DNA of 64,000 nt from Nonomuraea coxensis DSM 45129 (GCF_019397265.1 NZ_CP068985.1:5882001-5946000); one strand, 5' to 3'; positions 1 to 10,035 are shown, counted from the first letter of the stretch. The notes: generated from the sequence alone by a model not told the origin. Numbers and translations are program-made.

Positions 1-570
1 GGCGACGGGGCCGCCCTCCTTGCCGTATTCGGGGCCGCGGTCGTAGTAGATCTCCGAGCAGGGGCCGCCGGGGCCGGGCACGCCCATGTGCCAGTAGTTG
101 TCCTCCAGGCCGCGGCGCTGGATGCGGTGCTCGGGCAGGCCGACCTTGTTGCGCCAGATGTCGTACGCCTCGTCGTCCTCGAGGTAGACCGTCGCCCACA
201 GCTTGTCCTCGGGGAAGCCGAAGCCGCCGTCGGACTCGGAGCGGGTCAGCAGCTCCCAGGCGAACGGGATCACCTCGGCCTTGAAGTAGTCGCCGAAGGA
301 GAAGTTGCCGAGCATCTGGAAGAACGTCGCGTGCCTGGTGGTCTTGCCGACCTCTTCGATGTCGGGCGTGCGGACGCACTTCTGGGCGGTGGCCAGCCGG
401 GACGCCGGAGGCTTGCGCTGCCCCAGGAAGTACGGCTTGAACGGCGCCATACCGGCCGGAACCAGGAGAAGCGTGGGGTCCTCTGCGATCAGGCTGGCCG
501 AGGGCACTATCTTGTGCCCACGCTCCTCGAAGAAGCGCAGGAAGCGGCGCGCGATCTCTGCCGACTCCAT
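1..570 (-). CDS. alaS: alanyl-tRNA synthetase, N-terminal part (cut by window edge)
   Basis: Charges tRNA(Ala) with alanine in the cytoplasm. The first 190 codons are present and the rest lies before base 1. Visible class II features are the N-terminal stretch ending in [12 protein letters not shown], the motif [42 protein letters not shown] (motif 2 region) and [14 protein letters not shown] place the start at the ATG at 570 because an AAAGGA lies about 8 nt upstream; another in-frame ATG at 579 sits directly on that ribosome site. It is preceded on the same strand by the two small genes at 629-862 and 859-1248, an arrangement common in actinobacteria, so they are probably co-transcribed. 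Identity is secure; only the 3' part is missing. Confidence 0.97.
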   Translation of the reverse strand, partial: MESAEIARRFLRFFEERGHKIVPSASLIAEDPTLLLVPAGMAPFKPYFLGQRKPPASRLATAQKCVRTPDIEEVGKTTRHATFFQMLGNFSFGDYFKAEVIPFAWELLTRSESDGGFGFPEDKLWATVYLEDDEAYDIWRNKVGLPEHRIQRRGLEDNYWHMGVPGPGGPCSEIYYDRGPEYGKEGGPVA

Positions 571-628
571 GGTGGCCATCCTTTGCGTAGTCGTCGTGTT
601 GGGTCGAACGGTCTGTCAGCGGCTGTGT

Positions 629-862
629 CTAGCGGGCGGTGTCTTCAGCCTGGTCGAGCCCGAGGCGTGCCCGCAACTCGGTTTCGCGCGCCGCGGCCTC
701 GCCGAGCGCGTCCGAGGTAAAGTCTCTCACCTGCTGGAGCATGCCCGCCGCCCCGGCCGCCGTGCGGCGGGCGACGTGGTCGGGGTGCAGCGCCTGCAGG
801 CGGCGCATCACCCAGAAGGCGAGGAACGCGCCGAGCGACAGGTAGAACAGCCGGCGGATCAT
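629..862 (-). CDS. small DUF6167-like membrane protein
   Basis: A 77-residue protein of unknown function. Residues 1-18 form a hydrophobic segment (MIRRLFYLSLGAFLAFWVMR), followed by a basic, amphipathic helical region rich in Ala, Arg and Glu. It overlaps the upstream DUF948 gene by 4 bp (ATGA), so the two are translationally coupled, and it lies just upstream of alaS. Proteins of this size and style occupy the same place before alaS in many actinobacteria (DUF6167 family, from memory). The tail resembles a short coiled coil. Function unknown. Confidence 0.8.
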   Translation of the reverse strand: MIRRLFYLSLGAFLAFWVMRRLQALHPDHVARRTAAGAAGMLQQVRDFTSDALGEAAARETELRARLGLDQAEDTAR

Positions 863-1248
863 CTGACCCGCCTCGTCCGCCCGCCGCCGCGCCGGGCCGG
901 CCTGCGGGCCTCGATGGCCCGGCGCACGCCGTAGCCCAGCGAGGACACCTTGATCAGCGGGCCGGTGAACATGGTGTCGGTGACCGCGCTCAGCCGTGCG
1001 GCGTGGCCGCTGACCTGCTTGACGTCCTTGGCGATGGCCTCGACGGCCATGAGCTGCCTGTTGGTCTCGTTGACGGTCAGGCTGACGTCGTCGAGCAGCG
1101 GCGTGAGGCGGTGGTTGAGCTCGGTGACCGCCTTGGTGGTCGCCTTGAGCAGCCGGGCGAGCTTGACGAGGACCATGGCCAGCACGCAGACCAGGACCAC
1201 CCAGCCGGTGGCGGCGATCAGACCGGCGACCTCTCCGGCGGTTAGCAT
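859..1248 (-). CDS. DUF948 domain membrane protein
   Basis: A 129-residue protein with one N-terminal membrane helix (about residues 8-30, rich in Val, Leu and Ala), then a long helical region with heptad-like spacing (TKAVTELNHRLTPLLDDVSLTVNETNRQL, residues about 37-66) typical of DUF948 proteins, and a basic Arg-rich tail. The family is thought to be membrane-tethered coiled-coil proteins of unknown role. An AGGGAG lies 8 nt before the ATG. It opens a short operon with the 629-862 gene and probably alaS. Confidence 0.85.
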   Translation of the reverse strand: MLTAGEVAGLIAATGWVVLVCVLAMVLVKLARLLKATTKAVTELNHRLTPLLDDVSLTVNETNRQLMAVEAIAKDVKQVSGHAARLSAVTDTMFTGPLIKVSSLGYGVRRAIEARRPARRGGGRTRRVR

Positions 1249-1311
1249 CCGCTCATCTCCCTTGTGCGCTGGGCCGGAACGGCACGACCCTATCGCGTCC
1301 CGCCGACAACG

Positions 1312-2637
1312 TTACTGAGGACCGCGAGGCGTCAGGGGTCCACCGCGCAGGAAGTCGCGGATCTTGGCCCAGCGCTCGGCGACCGGAGCCTCGGCTCCGT
1401 GCCGGGTGGGCTCGTAGTAGCGCCGCTCGCGCACCTGCTCGGGCGCGTAGTCCTGGCGGACGAGCCCGTGCTCGAAGTCGTGCGGGTATTTGTAGCCCTC
1501 GCCGTGGCCGAGCTTGGCGGCTCCGCCGTAGTGGGCGTCGCGCAGATGGCCGGGCACCTGGCCGATCAGACCCTTGCGGACGTCGCCGATCGCCGCGCCG
1601 ATGGCCTTGACGACCGCGTTGGACTTGGGGGCCAGCGCGCAGTGGATGACCGCGTGCGCCAGGTTGATCTGCCCCTCGGGCAGGCCGATGAGCTGGACGG
1701 CCTGCGCGGCGGCGACGGCGGTCTGCAGGCAGGTGGGGTCGGCCATGCCGACGTCCTCGCTGGCGAAGATGACGATGCGGCGGGCGATGAAGCGGGGGTC
1801 CTCGCCGGCCTCGATCATCCGGGCGAGGTAGTGGAGCGCGGCGTCGGCGTCGGAGCCGCGCATCGACTTGATGAAGGCGCTGATCACGTCGTAGTGCTGG
1901 TCGCCCTGCCGGTCGTAGCGCACCGCGGCCTTGTCGACGGCCTTCTCGACGACCTCGACGGTGATGTCCTCGGCCAGCAGCGCCGCCGCCTCCAGGTAGG
2001 TCAGCGACCGCCGGGCATCGCCGCCCGCGAGGCGTACGAGGTGCTCCAGCGCCTCGGGAGCGAGCCGGTGCCGCCCGCCGAGCCCGCGCGGCTCGGCCAC
2101 CGCCCGCTCCAGGACGGCGCGGATGTCGTCGTCGGACAGCGATTCGAGGGTGAGCAGGAGCGAGCGCGACAGCAGCGGCGAGATGACGGAGAAGAACGGG
2201 TTCTCGGTGGTGGCGCCGATGAAGGTGACCCAGCGGTTCTCCACGGCGGGCAGCAGGGCGTCCTGCTGGGCCTTGTTGAAGCGGTGGACCTCGTCCACGA
2301 ACAGCACGGTCTGGCGGCCGGTCATGCCCAGCTCGCGGCGGGCGTTGTCGATGGCCGCGCGGACGTCCTTGACCCCGGCGGAGACGGCGGAGATCTCCAC
2401 GAAACGGCGCTGGGTGACGTTGGAGACGACGTAGGCGAGCGTGGTCTTGCCGGTGCCCGGCGGCCCCCACAGGAACAGCGACATGGGGGCTTCGCTCTCG
2501 ACCAGGCGGCGCAGCGGGGTGCCGGAGCCGAGCAGGTGGCGCTGGCCGATCACCTCGTCGAGCGTGCGCGGGCGCATGCGCACCGCCAGGGGCTGCGGGG
2601 TGGCGTCCTCGGCCGCCGAGTCGAACAAGCTGTCCAC
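1312..2637 (-). CDS. rarA: replication-associated recombination protein A (AAA+ ATPase)
   Basis: RarA/MgsA is a clamp-loader-like AAA+ ATPase that acts at stalled replication forks with SSB and RecA. The 441-residue product has the family's usual length. It shows the N-terminal [16 protein letters not shown], Walker [12 protein letters not shown] (about residues 58-68), Walker [23 protein letters not shown], the sensor 1 region [12 protein letters not shown], and the C-terminal tetramerisation region ending [18 protein letters not shown]...[10 protein letters not shown]. The start is the GTG at 2637; an overlapping TTG is out of frame. The small membrane gene ends 9 nt upstream, so both may share a transcript. 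Confidence 0.96.
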   Translation of the reverse strand: MDSLFDSAAEDATPQPLAVRMRPRTLDEVIGQRHLLGSGTPLRRLVESEAPMSLFLWGPPGTGKTTLAYVVSNVTQRRFVEISAVSAGVKDVRAAIDNARRELGMTGRQTVLFVDEVHRFNKAQQDALLPAVENRWVTFIGATTENPFFSVISPLLSRSLLLTLESLSDDDIRAVLERAVAEPRGLGGRHRLAPEALEHLVRLAGGDARRSLTYLEAAALLAEDITVEVVEKAVDKAAVRYDRQGDQHYDVISAFIKSMRGSDADAALHYLARMIEAGEDPRFIARRIVIFASEDVGMADPTCLQTAVAAAQAVQLIGLPEGQINLAHAVIHCALAPKSNAVVKAIGAAIGDVRKGLIGQVPGHLRDAHYGGAAKLGHGEGYKYPHDFEHGLVRQDYAPEQVRERRYYEPTRHGAEAPVAERWAKIRDFLRGGPLTPRGPQ

Positions 2638-2646
2638 AACGCGAGA

Positions 2647-2904
2647 TTACAGGCCCCAAACAGCCCTCGCGCCCGAGTCCCCGGCCAGGAAGCAGGCGTA
2701 GCCGGCCGCGGCTGCCAGCGCGAGCGTGAGCCCGGACAGGGTCACCGAGACGGGGCGGCCGAACCGGTCACGCCCGACGGAGTCGCGGGCCGGGCGGGTG
2801 GCGTACACCAGCAGCAGCGTGACGGCGGCCAGGCCGAGCGCCGTCAGCAGCAGGGGCGTGGCGTGGCTGGAGCACGACAAGGTTCGCGGCCCCACCAGTC
2901 GCAT
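2647..2904 (-). CDS. hypothetical two-helix membrane protein
   Basis: An 85-residue protein if begun at the ATG at 2904 (an in-frame start at 2934 would add ten residues; no clear ribosome site decides). It has two hydrophobic segments (about residues 17-36, LLLTALGLAAVTLLLVYA, and 55-75, VTLSGLTLALAAAAGYACFLAG) joined by a basic loop with the repeated pattern VGRDRFGRPVSV. Nothing identifies a function. It ends 9 nt before rarA on the same strand and is divergent from the cyclophilin gene at 3003. Confidence 0.6.
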   Translation of the reverse strand: MRLVGPRTLSCSSHATPLLLTALGLAAVTLLLVYATRPARDSVGRDRFGRPVSVTLSGLTLALAAAAGYACFLAGDSGARAVWGL

Positions 2905-3002
2905 GTCACGGCTTTTGCCACTTACGTCCGGCACATACCGAGGGCCGGTAGCATGCGCGGAGTTGTTTGGTCATGTGTCGGCAAAGATGAAGGAGACATG
3001 CG

Positions 3003-3899
3003 GTGAGCGGCGAAGACCGCAAGAGCGACCTCGCGCGGGAGCACAAGGAGCGGCAGGAGAAGCGCGCGGCGGCCGAGGGCTCCTCCAAGGCGAAGCGGAA
3101 CGCCTTCATCGGCGCGGGCGTGGCTGTGGTGGTGGTGGCCGGCGGCATCTTCGCCGCGACCACGCTGAGCGGCGGCGACGGCACTGATCCGGCCGCGGCG
3201 GAGAGCTCGGCGTCGGCCTCGGCCTCGGCCTCGCCCTCGGCGTCGTTGCCGATCGCGCCGACGAAGACCGCGGCGGCGGGGCCGGTGACGTGCACGTACA
3301 AGCGTGACGACTCCGTCCCGAACAAGTTCGTGGGCCTGCCGGGCAAGAAGCCCAACATGAAGCTGAAGAAGATGACGATCAACTTCAACCGCGGCAAGGT
3401 CGTCGTCGACCTGATGACGGACGCGGCCCCGTGCACCGTCAACTCGCTCAGCTTCCTCAGCAAGAAGCACTTCTACGACAACATGAAGTGCCACCGGCTG
3501 GTCACCCCGGACGTCGCCGGCGTGCACCTGCTGCAGTGCGGCGACCCGCAGGCCAAGGCCGACGGCAAGAACCCGACCGACGGCCAGGGCACCTCGGGCT
3601 ACGTGTACGCCGACGAGAACGTCGAGATCCCGCCGGCCAAGGGCGTGGTCTTCATGTCCCAGCCGGGTGACGCGATGGGCCAGAACAACAGCCAGTTCGT
3701 CTTCTCGCTGTCGGACGAGAACACGCAGCTCGGCGCGGGCTTCTCCACCGTCGGCGTAGTCAGCGAGGGCCTGGACATGCTGGTCGGCCTGGCCAAGGAC
3801 GGCCAGGACCTCATCGTGAACGAGGCCGACATCACCGGCGACGGCGGCACCACGGCGCCCAAGAAGCCGGTCATCATCAAGAACATCACGTTCTCCTGA
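3003..3899 (+). CDS. membrane-anchored cyclophilin-type peptidyl-prolyl isomerase
   Basis: Probably assists folding of exported proteins outside the membrane. The 298-residue product has a charged cytoplasmic start with a coiled-coil look (REHKERQEKRAAAEG), a membrane helix at about residues 35-56, a Ser/Ala-rich linker, and a cyclophilin domain from about residue 115. The catalytic Arg is seen in KCHRLV and the conserved Gln in NNSQFVF. The usual second Phe of the SQFF motif is Val here, and the Trp/His late in the domain is absent, so activity may be weak. An AAGGAG lies 9 nt before the GTG start. A paralogue sits at 7768-8637, on the other side of aspS-hisS. In M. tuberculosis ppiB lies in the same neighbourhood. 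Confidence 0.88.
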   Translation: MSGEDRKSDLAREHKERQEKRAAAEGSSKAKRNAFIGAGVAVVVVAGGIFAATTLSGGDGTDPAAAESSASASASASPSASLPIAPTKTAAAGPVTCTYKRDDSVPNKFVGLPGKKPNMKLKKMTINFNRGKVVVDLMTDAAPCTVNSLSFLSKKHFYDNMKCHRLVTPDVAGVHLLQCGDPQAKADGKNPTDGQGTSGYVYADENVEIPPAKGVVFMSQPGDAMGQNNSQFVFSLSDENTQLGAGFSTVGVVSEGLDMLVGLAKDGQDLIVNEADITGDGGTTAPKKPVIIKNITFS

Positions 3900-3911
3900 C
3901 CGGCGCGCGGA

Positions 3912-3945
3912 AGAAGCCGGCGGGGCGCTCGCCCCGCCGGCTTCT
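3912..3945. terminator. bidirectional terminator between cyclophilin gene and aspS
   Basis: Perfect 15-bp arms (3912-3926 with 3931-3945, starting AGAAGCCGG) around a 4-nt loop. It lies between converging genes, 13 nt after the + strand stop and 18 nt after the aspS stop. No U-tract, as is usual in actinobacteria. Confidence 0.8.
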
Positions 3946-3962
3946 CGCATGCCTGGCCCGGA

Positions 3963-5696
3963 TCAGTCCTGGCGCGGCTGGGCGTCGACGCCCGCCTCCT
4001 TGCGCTGCCCCGCCGTGATGGGCGTGGGCGCGCCGGTCAGCGGGTCGAAGCCGGAGGCCGTCTTGGGGAAGGCGATGACGTCGCGGATCGAGTCGCCGCC
4101 GGCCAGCAGCATGCAGATGCGGTCCCAGCCGTAGGCGATGCCGCCGTGCGGCGGCGGGCCGTACTTGAACGCCTCCAGCAGGAAGCCGAACTTGCTCTCG
4201 GCCTCCTCCTTGGAGATGCCGAGCACGTCGAAGACACGCTGCTGCATCTCGGCCCGGTGGATACGGATCGAGCCGCCGCCGATCTCCATGCCGTTGCAGA
4301 CCATGTCGTAGGCGTAGGCCAGCGCCTCGCCCGGGTGGTCCTGGAAGTTGTCGGCCCACTCGGGCTTGGGGCCGGTGAACGGGTGGTGCACGGCCGTCCA
4401 GCCGCCCTCGCCGTCCTCCTCGAACATGGGGGCGTCCACGACCCACAGGAACGACCACTGCGACTCGTCGATGAGCCCGCAGCGGCGGCCGATCTCCAGC
4501 CGGGCCGCGCCGAGCAGGTCGCGGGAGGCGGTGCGGGCGCCCGCGGCGAAGAAGATCGCGTCACCGGGGGCGGCGCCGACCTTGACGGCCAGCCCGGACA
4601 GCTCCTCCTCCGAGAGGTTCTTGGCGACCGGGCCGCCGAGCGTGCCGTCCTCCTGCACCAGCACGTAGGCCAGGCCCTTGGCGCCGCGCGAGCGGGCCCA
4701 CTCCTGCCAGCCGTCGAGCTCCTTGCGGGTCTGCGAGGCGCCGCCCGGCATGACGACCGCGCCGACGTAGTCGGCCTGGAAGACGCGGAAGGTGGTGCCG
4801 GCGAAGTAGTCGGTCATCTCTACCAGCTCCTGGCCGAAGCGCAGGTCGGGCTTGTCGGAGCCGTAGCGGGCCATGGCCTCGGCGTACGTCATGCGCGGCA
4901 GCGGCGTCGGCAGCTCGTAGCCGGCGAGCTCCCGCCACAGGCGGGCGATCAGCGTCTCGCCGACCTGGATGACGTCCTCCTGGTCGACGAAGGACATCTC
5001 GACGTCGATCTGGGTGAACTCCGGCTGCCGGTCGGCGCGCAGGTCCTCGTCGCGGTAGCACTTGGCGAGCTGGTAGTAGCGCTCCAGGCCGGCGACCTGG
5101 AGGAGCTGCTTGAACAGCTGCGGCGACTGCGGGAGGGCGTACCAGTTGCCGGGCTGCAGGCGCACGGGGACGAGGAAGTCGCGGGCGCCCTCGGGCGTGG
5201 AGCGGGTCAGCGTCGGGGTCTCGACGTAGACGAAGCCGAGCTCGTTCATGACCTCGTTGGCGAGGTAGGTGGCCTTGGAGCGCACCCGCATGGCGTGCGC
5301 CACCTGCTGGCGGCGCACGTCGAGGTAGCGGTACTTCAGCCGCGCCTCCTCCGACACCCCCACGTTGCCCTCGATCGGGAACGGCAGCGGCGCCGACTCG
5401 CTCAGCACCTCGACGGTGTCGGCGACGACCTCGATCTTCCCGGTGGGCAGCTCGGGGTTCTCGTTGCCCTCCGGGCGCAGGCGCACCTCGCCGACGACCT
5501 TCACGCAGTATTCGGCGCGCAGGTCGTGGGCGTGGTCCTCCTCGCGGAAGACCACCTGCGCCGAGCCGGAGGCGTCACGCAGGTCGATGAAGACCACGCC
5601 GCCATGGTCGCGGCGGCGGGCCACCCAGCCCGCGAGCGTCACCTTCTGCCCGGCGTGCTCCTCGCGGAGCGACCCGGCCGTATGCGTGCGGATCAC
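3963..5696 (-). CDS. aspS: aspartyl-tRNA synthetase
   Basis: Charges tRNA(Asp); a class IIb synthetase of 577 residues, the normal bacterial length. The N-terminal OB-fold anticodon domain ([20 protein letters not shown]...[19 protein letters not shown]) is followed by motif 1 ([19 protein letters not shown]), motif 2 ([19 protein letters not shown]), the bacterial insertion domain and motif 3 ([16 protein letters not shown]). The reading frame stays open upstream to 6638 inside hisS, but the conserved OB-fold begins at the GTG at 5696, whose GTGA overlaps the hisS stop, so the pair is translationally coupled. Actinobacteria without AsnRS often use a non-discriminating AspRS; that cannot be decided here. 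Confidence 0.97.
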   Translation of the reverse strand: MIRTHTAGSLREEHAGQKVTLAGWVARRRDHGGVVFIDLRDASGSAQVVFREEDHAHDLRAEYCVKVVGEVRLRPEGNENPELPTGKIEVVADTVEVLSESAPLPFPIEGNVGVSEEARLKYRYLDVRRQQVAHAMRVRSKATYLANEVMNELGFVYVETPTLTRSTPEGARDFLVPVRLQPGNWYALPQSPQLFKQLLQVAGLERYYQLAKCYRDEDLRADRQPEFTQIDVEMSFVDQEDVIQVGETLIARLWRELAGYELPTPLPRMTYAEAMARYGSDKPDLRFGQELVEMTDYFAGTTFRVFQADYVGAVVMPGGASQTRKELDGWQEWARSRGAKGLAYVLVQEDGTLGGPVAKNLSEEELSGLAVKVGAAPGDAIFFAAGARTASRDLLGAARLEIGRRCGLIDESQWSFLWVVDAPMFEEDGEGGWTAVHHPFTGPKPEWADNFQDHPGEALAYAYDMVCNGMEIGGGSIRIHRAEMQQRVFDVLGISKEEAESKFGFLLEAFKYGPPPHGGIAYGWDRICMLLAGGDSIRDVIAFPKTASGFDPLTGAPTPITAGQRKEAGVDAQPRQD

Positions 5697-6949
5697 TGCA
5701 CTTTCCCCTTCAAGACGTCCACGACCTGGGCCAGCGGCACCTCGGTCTGGTCTGCTGTGGTCAGGTCCTTCACCTGCACGGCCCGGGCGGCGAGGTCGCG
5801 CTCGCCCAGGATCAGCGCGAAGCGCGCGCCGGAACGGTCGGCTCCCTTCATCGCGCCCTTGAGCCCCTTGCCGCCGAAGGCCATGTCGGCGGCGACGCCG
5901 GCCGCGCGCAGCTCGTTCACGAGGGTGAACATGGCGCGGGCCGCTTCGTCGCCCAGCGCCACACCGTACACCTCGCAGCGGGCGGGGGTGTCGGGCTCGA
6001 CGCCCTCGCGCTCCAGGGCGATGACGGTGCGGTCGAGGCCGAGCCCGAAGCCGATGCCGGGCAGCGCGGGCCCGCCGATGGCCTCGGACAGGCCGTCGTA
6101 GCGGCCGCCGCCGCCGATGCCCGACTGCGCGCCGAGCAGCGGGTGGTCGAACTCGAACGTGGTGCGCGTGTAGTAGTCGAGCCCGCGCACCAGCCGCGGG
6201 GAGTCCTCCCACGGGATGCCGAGGTCGGCCAGGAGCTGCTTGACCCGGTCGTGGTAGGACTTGCAGCCGGCGCACAGGTGGTCGCCGATGAGCGGCGCGT
6301 CCGTGAGCTGCTCCTGCACCTCGGGCCGCTTGTCGTCGAGCACGCGCAGCGGGTTGATCTCGATGCGGGCGCGGGTGGCCTCGTCGAGGTCGAGCGCGCG
6401 CAGGAACTCCTGCAGCCGCGCCCGGTAGATCGGGCGGCACTCGCGGCAGCCCAGCGAGTTGAGCAGCAGGCGGACCCGGGTGAGGCCGAGCGTGGTGTAC
6501 CACTGCCAGGCCAGCGCGATGGTCTCGGCGTCGACGGCGGGGTCCTCGCTGCCGATGGCCTCCAGGTCGAGCTGGTAGAACTGGCGGTAGCGGCCCTCCT
6601 GGGGCGCCTCGGCGCGGAAGACCGGCCCGTCGGTCCACACCTTGACCGGCAGCTGGCCGCGGTGCAGGCCGTGCTCCAGCACCGCGCGCAGCACGCCGGC
6701 GGTGAACTCCGGGCGCAGCGTGAGCGAGCGTCCGCCGCGGTCGGTGAAGGTGTACATCTCCTTGCTCACGACGTCGGTGGACTCGCCGACGCCACGGGCG
6801 AAGAGCTGGGTGTCCTCGAAGACCGCGGTCTCGAGGTAGGAGTAGCCCGCGCGCCTGGCCGTCCCGGCGAACGCGGCGCGGATCGCGTAGAACGTCGACG
6901 CCTGCGGCGGGACGTATTCCTTGACGCCTTTTGGTGCTTGGAAGCTCAT
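5693..6949 (-). CDS. hisS: histidyl-tRNA synthetase
   Basis: Charges tRNA(His); class II synthetase, 418 residues from the ATG at 6949. Typical parts are [13 protein letters not shown] at the start, the motif 1 region [30 protein letters not shown], motif 2 [23 protein letters not shown], the HisRS-specific [15 protein letters not shown], motif 3 [12 protein letters not shown] and the C-terminal anticodon-binding domain. Earlier in-frame starts up to 7081 lie within the upstream hydrolase gene and are rejected. The ATG overlaps the TAA of the metallo-hydrolase by one base, and its own stop overlaps aspS, so the three genes form one coupled operon. Confidence 0.97.
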   Translation of the reverse strand: MSFQAPKGVKEYVPPQASTFYAIRAAFAGTARRAGYSYLETAVFEDTQLFARGVGESTDVVSKEMYTFTDRGGRSLTLRPEFTAGVLRAVLEHGLHRGQLPVKVWTDGPVFRAEAPQEGRYRQFYQLDLEAIGSEDPAVDAETIALAWQWYTTLGLTRVRLLLNSLGCRECRPIYRARLQEFLRALDLDEATRARIEINPLRVLDDKRPEVQEQLTDAPLIGDHLCAGCKSYHDRVKQLLADLGIPWEDSPRLVRGLDYYTRTTFEFDHPLLGAQSGIGGGGRYDGLSEAIGGPALPGIGFGLGLDRTVIALEREGVEPDTPARCEVYGVALGDEAARAMFTLVNELRAAGVAADMAFGGKGLKGAMKGADRSGARFALILGERDLAARAVQVKDLTTADQTEVPLAQVVDVLKGKVQ

Positions 6950-7629
6950 TAGATCCCTCGTGTGGGACCGGCGTGCGGCGCTGCTTCCTTCAGGTAGGGG
7001 TTGGTCGCGCGCTCGCGGCCGATCGTGGTCTGTGGTCCGTGGCCCGGCAACACGACCGTATCGTCCGGCAGCGGCAGACACTTGGTAGCCAGGCTGCGCA
7101 GGATGGTCGGGTAGTCGCCGCCGGGAAGATCGGTGCGGCCGATGGAGCCGGCGAACAGCAGGTCGCCCGAGAACATCACGTCGTCCGAGGGCAGCCGGAA
7201 GCTCACCGACCCCCTGGTATGGCCGGGGGTGTGGTCCACGACCAGCTCCAGGCCGGCCAGCTCCAGCGTGGCGCCGTCGGTCAGCTCGCGCACGTCGCCC
7301 GGCTCGCTCAGCGTGATGCCGCCGAACAGCGCGGCGCTCTCGCGGGAGAAGGCGGCGCCGGGGTCACTGAGCAGGTGGCGGTCGTCCGGGTGGATCCAGG
7401 CCGGCACGTCGCGGGCGCCGCAGACGGGGGCCACCGACCAGACGTGGTCGAGGTGGCCGTGGGTGAGGACCACGGCGACCGGCTTGAGCCGGTGCTCGCG
7501 CAGCAGGTCGTCGACGCCTTCGACGGCGTCCTGGCCCGGATCGACGATCACGCACTCCTCGCCGGCCGCGGGCGCGACGACGTAACAGTTGGTCTGGAAG
7601 CCCCCTGCGGGGAAGCCGGCGATGAGCAT
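6949..7629 (-). CDS. MBL-fold metallo-hydrolase (glyoxalase II-like)
   Basis: A 226-residue metallo-beta-lactamase-fold hydrolase, probably hydroxyacylglutathione-hydrolase-like; the true substrate is unknown. The binuclear zinc motif is intact: [11 protein letters not shown] (HxHxDH, about residues 65-75), later His in [11 protein letters not shown], Asp in [12 protein letters not shown] and His in VLPGHGPQT. The conserved start [18 protein letters not shown] at 7629 is preferred over the longer frame opening at 7812. It is the first gene of the hydrolase-hisS-aspS operon; an equivalent gene (Rv2581c) stands next to hisS in M. tuberculosis. Confidence 0.92.
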   Translation of the reverse strand: MLIAGFPAGGFQTNCYVVAPAAGEECVIVDPGQDAVEGVDDLLREHRLKPVAVVLTHGHLDHVWSVAPVCGARDVPAWIHPDDRHLLSDPGAAFSRESAALFGGITLSEPGDVRELTDGATLELAGLELVVDHTPGHTRGSVSFRLPSDDVMFSGDLLFAGSIGRTDLPGGDYPTILRSLATKCLPLPDDTVVLPGHGPQTTIGRERATNPYLKEAAPHAGPTRGI

Positions 7630-7767
7630 CTGCCTCAGGTGATCTCGTCGAAAAGCCAATGGGAATGTAACCGAAGGGTACCGGTGCGGGTCGCCGGGCT
7701 GCGAATCATTACCCGTTGGCCGATACGATTCGCCCACCTTGGTTGATTGACTATGGGAGGCAAAGCG

Positions 7768-8637
7768 GTGGCCACGGGGAAGGACCGGCAGAAGCAGCTG
7801 GCGCGTGAGCACTACGAGCGGCAGATGCAGCGCCGTCTCGAGCGCGAGCAGAAGGCCAAGCGCACGGCGATCATCGGCTCGACGGTGGGCGTGGTGATCG
7901 TGGTCGGCGGAATCGTGGCCGCGGTCGCGCTCCTGGGCGGCGGCGACACGGGCACGGAGGCGGCCTCATCGCCGAGCGCCTCGGCGGCCGAGACCGCCTC
8001 GGCCTCGGCGAGCACGGGGCCCAAGCCGTACGACGCGGCCACGGGCACCTGCGACTACGTCAAGGACACCACCGGCGGCGCGGTCAAGGACGTCGGCATG
8101 CCGCCGGCGAAGGTCAAGACCACTCCCGCCAAGAAGACGATGACGCTCAGCACCAACCTGGGCGACGTCGTGGTCGAGCTCGACAACGCCAAGGCCCCCT
8201 GCACGACCAACTCGCTGGAGTTCCTGGCGAAGAAGAAGTACTACGACGGCAGCAAGTGCCACCGGCTGGGCAGCGACAAGTTCCCGATGCTGCAGTGCGG
8301 CGACCCGACCGCCAAGGCCGACGGCAAGAGCCAGGACGGCGCGGGCGGCCCCGGCTACGTGATGGCCGAGGAGAATCTCGACGGAGCCCAGTACAAGCGC
8401 GGTGTCATGGCGATGGCCAAGACCAACGCGCCCGGCACCACGGGAAGCCAGTTCTTCCTGGTGTTCGGTGACATCCAGCTCACCCCTGATTACACGCCTG
8501 TGGGTACGATCACGAAGGGTCTCGACATCCTGGACAAGGTGAACAAAGCGGGCGTCATTGCCGACATGGGCGACGGGACCGGCGCACCGAAGGAAACCAT
8601 GGAAATCAAAGACGTGACATTCGCCAGCAAGAGCTGA
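7768..8637 (+). CDS. membrane-anchored cyclophilin-type peptidyl-prolyl isomerase (second copy)
   Basis: Second exported cyclophilin-like protein, 289 residues from the GTG at 7768, chosen because GGGAGG lies 7 nt upstream; TTG (7747) and ATG (7753) codons precede it in frame. The layout matches the copy at 3003: charged coiled-coil-like start (KDRQKQLAREHYERQMQRR), one membrane helix (about residues 34-56), Ser/Ala-rich linker, cyclophilin domain from about residue 115. Here the motif GSQFFLVF is canonical and the catalytic Arg is in KCHRLG, so this copy looks the more complete enzyme. It is divergent from the metallo-hydrolase and followed by the DUF349 gene. Confidence 0.9.
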   Translation: MATGKDRQKQLAREHYERQMQRRLEREQKAKRTAIIGSTVGVVIVVGGIVAAVALLGGGDTGTEAASSPSASAAETASASASTGPKPYDAATGTCDYVKDTTGGAVKDVGMPPAKVKTTPAKKTMTLSTNLGDVVVELDNAKAPCTTNSLEFLAKKKYYDGSKCHRLGSDKFPMLQCGDPTAKADGKSQDGAGGPGYVMAEENLDGAQYKRGVMAMAKTNAPGTTGSQFFLVFGDIQLTPDYTPVGTITKGLDILDKVNKAGVIADMGDGTGAPKETMEIKDVTFASKS

Positions 8638-8651
8638 CGTAATACAAACTA

Positions 8652-8667
8652 GGGACGAAGTAGTCCC
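8652..8667. other. short inverted repeat in leader of DUF349 gene
   Basis: GGGAC (8652-8656) and GTCCC (8663-8667) flank a 6-nt loop, 14 nt after the cyclophilin stop and 33 nt before the DUF349 start. Too short to be a confident terminator; it may be a weak attenuator or chance. Confidence 0.3.
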
Positions 8668-8699
8668 GAAGGGTCTGATGGAGAGTGCGGGAGGACACG

Positions 8700-9929
8700 G
8701 TGAGCACCGACCCGTGGGGCCGGGTAGACGACGACGGCACCGTCTACGTGCGTACGGCTGAGGGAGAACGGGCCGTCGGCTCCTGGCAGGCCGGTGAACC
8801 CGAAGAGGCACTGGCCTACTTCCATCGCAAGTACGACGAGCTGGCGGGCCAGGTTCAGCTGCTCGAACAGCGCGTACGGGGCACCGACCTGGCTCCGGCG
8901 CAGGCCGAGGCCGGCATCGCCAAGCTGCGCGAGGCGGTCGCCGACGCGCACGCGATCGGCGACCTGCAGGCGCTGACGGCGCGCCTCGACGGCCTGACCG
9001 AGCTGGTCGCCCAGCGCCGTGAGGAGGTCAAGGCGGCCCGCGAGCAGGCGCGCGCCGAGGCGAGGACGGTCAAGGAGCGCATCGTCGCCGAGGCCGAGCG
9101 CATCGCGGACGAGACCACCCACTGGAAGTCCGGCGGCGAGCGGCTGCGCCAGCTCGTCGAGGAGTGGAAGGCCGCCGACCGCATCGACCGGGTCACCGAG
9201 GCCGCGCTGTGGAAGCGGCTCTCCGCCGCCCGCACGGCCTTCGCCAAGCGGCGCAAGCAGTACTTCGCCGGCCTGGACGAGCAGCGCGAGGGCGTGCGCG
9301 CGGCCAAGGAGCGCATCGTCGCCGAGGCCGAGATGCTGGCCGGCTCCACCGACTGGGGCCCCACCGCGGCGGTCTACCGCGAGCTGATGCAGCAGTGGAA
9401 GAGCGCAGGCCGGGCCTCCCGCGAGGTGGAGGACGAGCTGTGGGGCCGCTTCAAGGCCGCCCAGGACCAGTTCTTCCAGGCCCGTTCCGCGGTCTTCGCC
9501 GAGCGCGACGCCTCGCTGGCCGCCAACGCGCACGTCAAGGAGGAACTGCTGGCCGAGGCGGAGAAGATCCTGCCGGTCACGGACGCCCGCGCGGCCCGCG
9601 CCGCGCTGCGTCACCTCCTGGAGCGCTGGGAGGCCGCGGGCCCGGTGCCGCGCGAGCAGCGCGACCGGCTGGAGGGCGGTCTGCGCCGCGTGGACGAGGC
9701 CGTGCGCAAGGCCGAGGACGCCGAGTGGAAGCGCTCCAACCCCGAGGCGAGAGCCCGCGCGCAGAGCACGGTCGACCAGCTGCGCACCTCGATCGAGCAG
9801 CTGGAGAAGCGGCTGTCGAAGGCGCAGGCGGCCGGCCGCGCCAAGGACGTCAAGGAGGCCGAGGAGGCCCTGATCGCCCGCCGCTCCTGGCTGGAGGAGG
9901 CCGAGCGCACGCTGGCCGAGTTCAGCTGA
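8700..9929 (+). CDS. DUF349 repeat protein
   Basis: A 409-residue, almost wholly alpha-helical cytoplasmic protein of unknown function. After a short beta-like start (DPWGRVDDDGTVYVRT) it carries repeated DUF349 units, seen as recurring AxxxExExxxRW-like blocks: LRQLVEEWKAADRIDR, YRELMQQWKSAGRASREVEDELWGRFKAAQDQFF and LRHLLERWEAAGPVPREQRDRLEGGLRRVDE, each about 70-75 residues apart, and a C-terminal coiled coil (TSIEQLEKRLSKAQAAGRAKDVKEAEE). The GTG at 8700 has GGGAGG 5 nt upstream; the in-frame GTG at 8685 lacks one. Neighbouring rel, hisS and ppi genes fit the usual actinobacterial context of this family. Confidence 0.9.
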   Translation: MSTDPWGRVDDDGTVYVRTAEGERAVGSWQAGEPEEALAYFHRKYDELAGQVQLLEQRVRGTDLAPAQAEAGIAKLREAVADAHAIGDLQALTARLDGLTELVAQRREEVKAAREQARAEARTVKERIVAEAERIADETTHWKSGGERLRQLVEEWKAADRIDRVTEAALWKRLSAARTAFAKRRKQYFAGLDEQREGVRAAKERIVAEAEMLAGSTDWGPTAAVYRELMQQWKSAGRASREVEDELWGRFKAAQDQFFQARSAVFAERDASLAANAHVKEELLAEAEKILPVTDARAARAALRHLLERWEAAGPVPREQRDRLEGGLRRVDEAVRKAEDAEWKRSNPEARARAQSTVDQLRTSIEQLEKRLSKAQAAGRAKDVKEAEEALIARRSWLEEAERTLAEFS

Positions 9930-10035
9930 CCCGCGGGTGAGGCGTGCCGGCCCCAACCGGCCGAACCGCCGCATCACGGCCCTGCTTTCCGCCCGATCAC
10001 GGGGAATCGGGCGGCACGCGGCCCATCCCGCGATC

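Noticed and set aside
5697-6638. N-terminal extension of aspS through hisS
   Set aside because: The upstream part is the shifted translation of hisS; the conserved aspS start is the GTG that overlaps the hisS stop.
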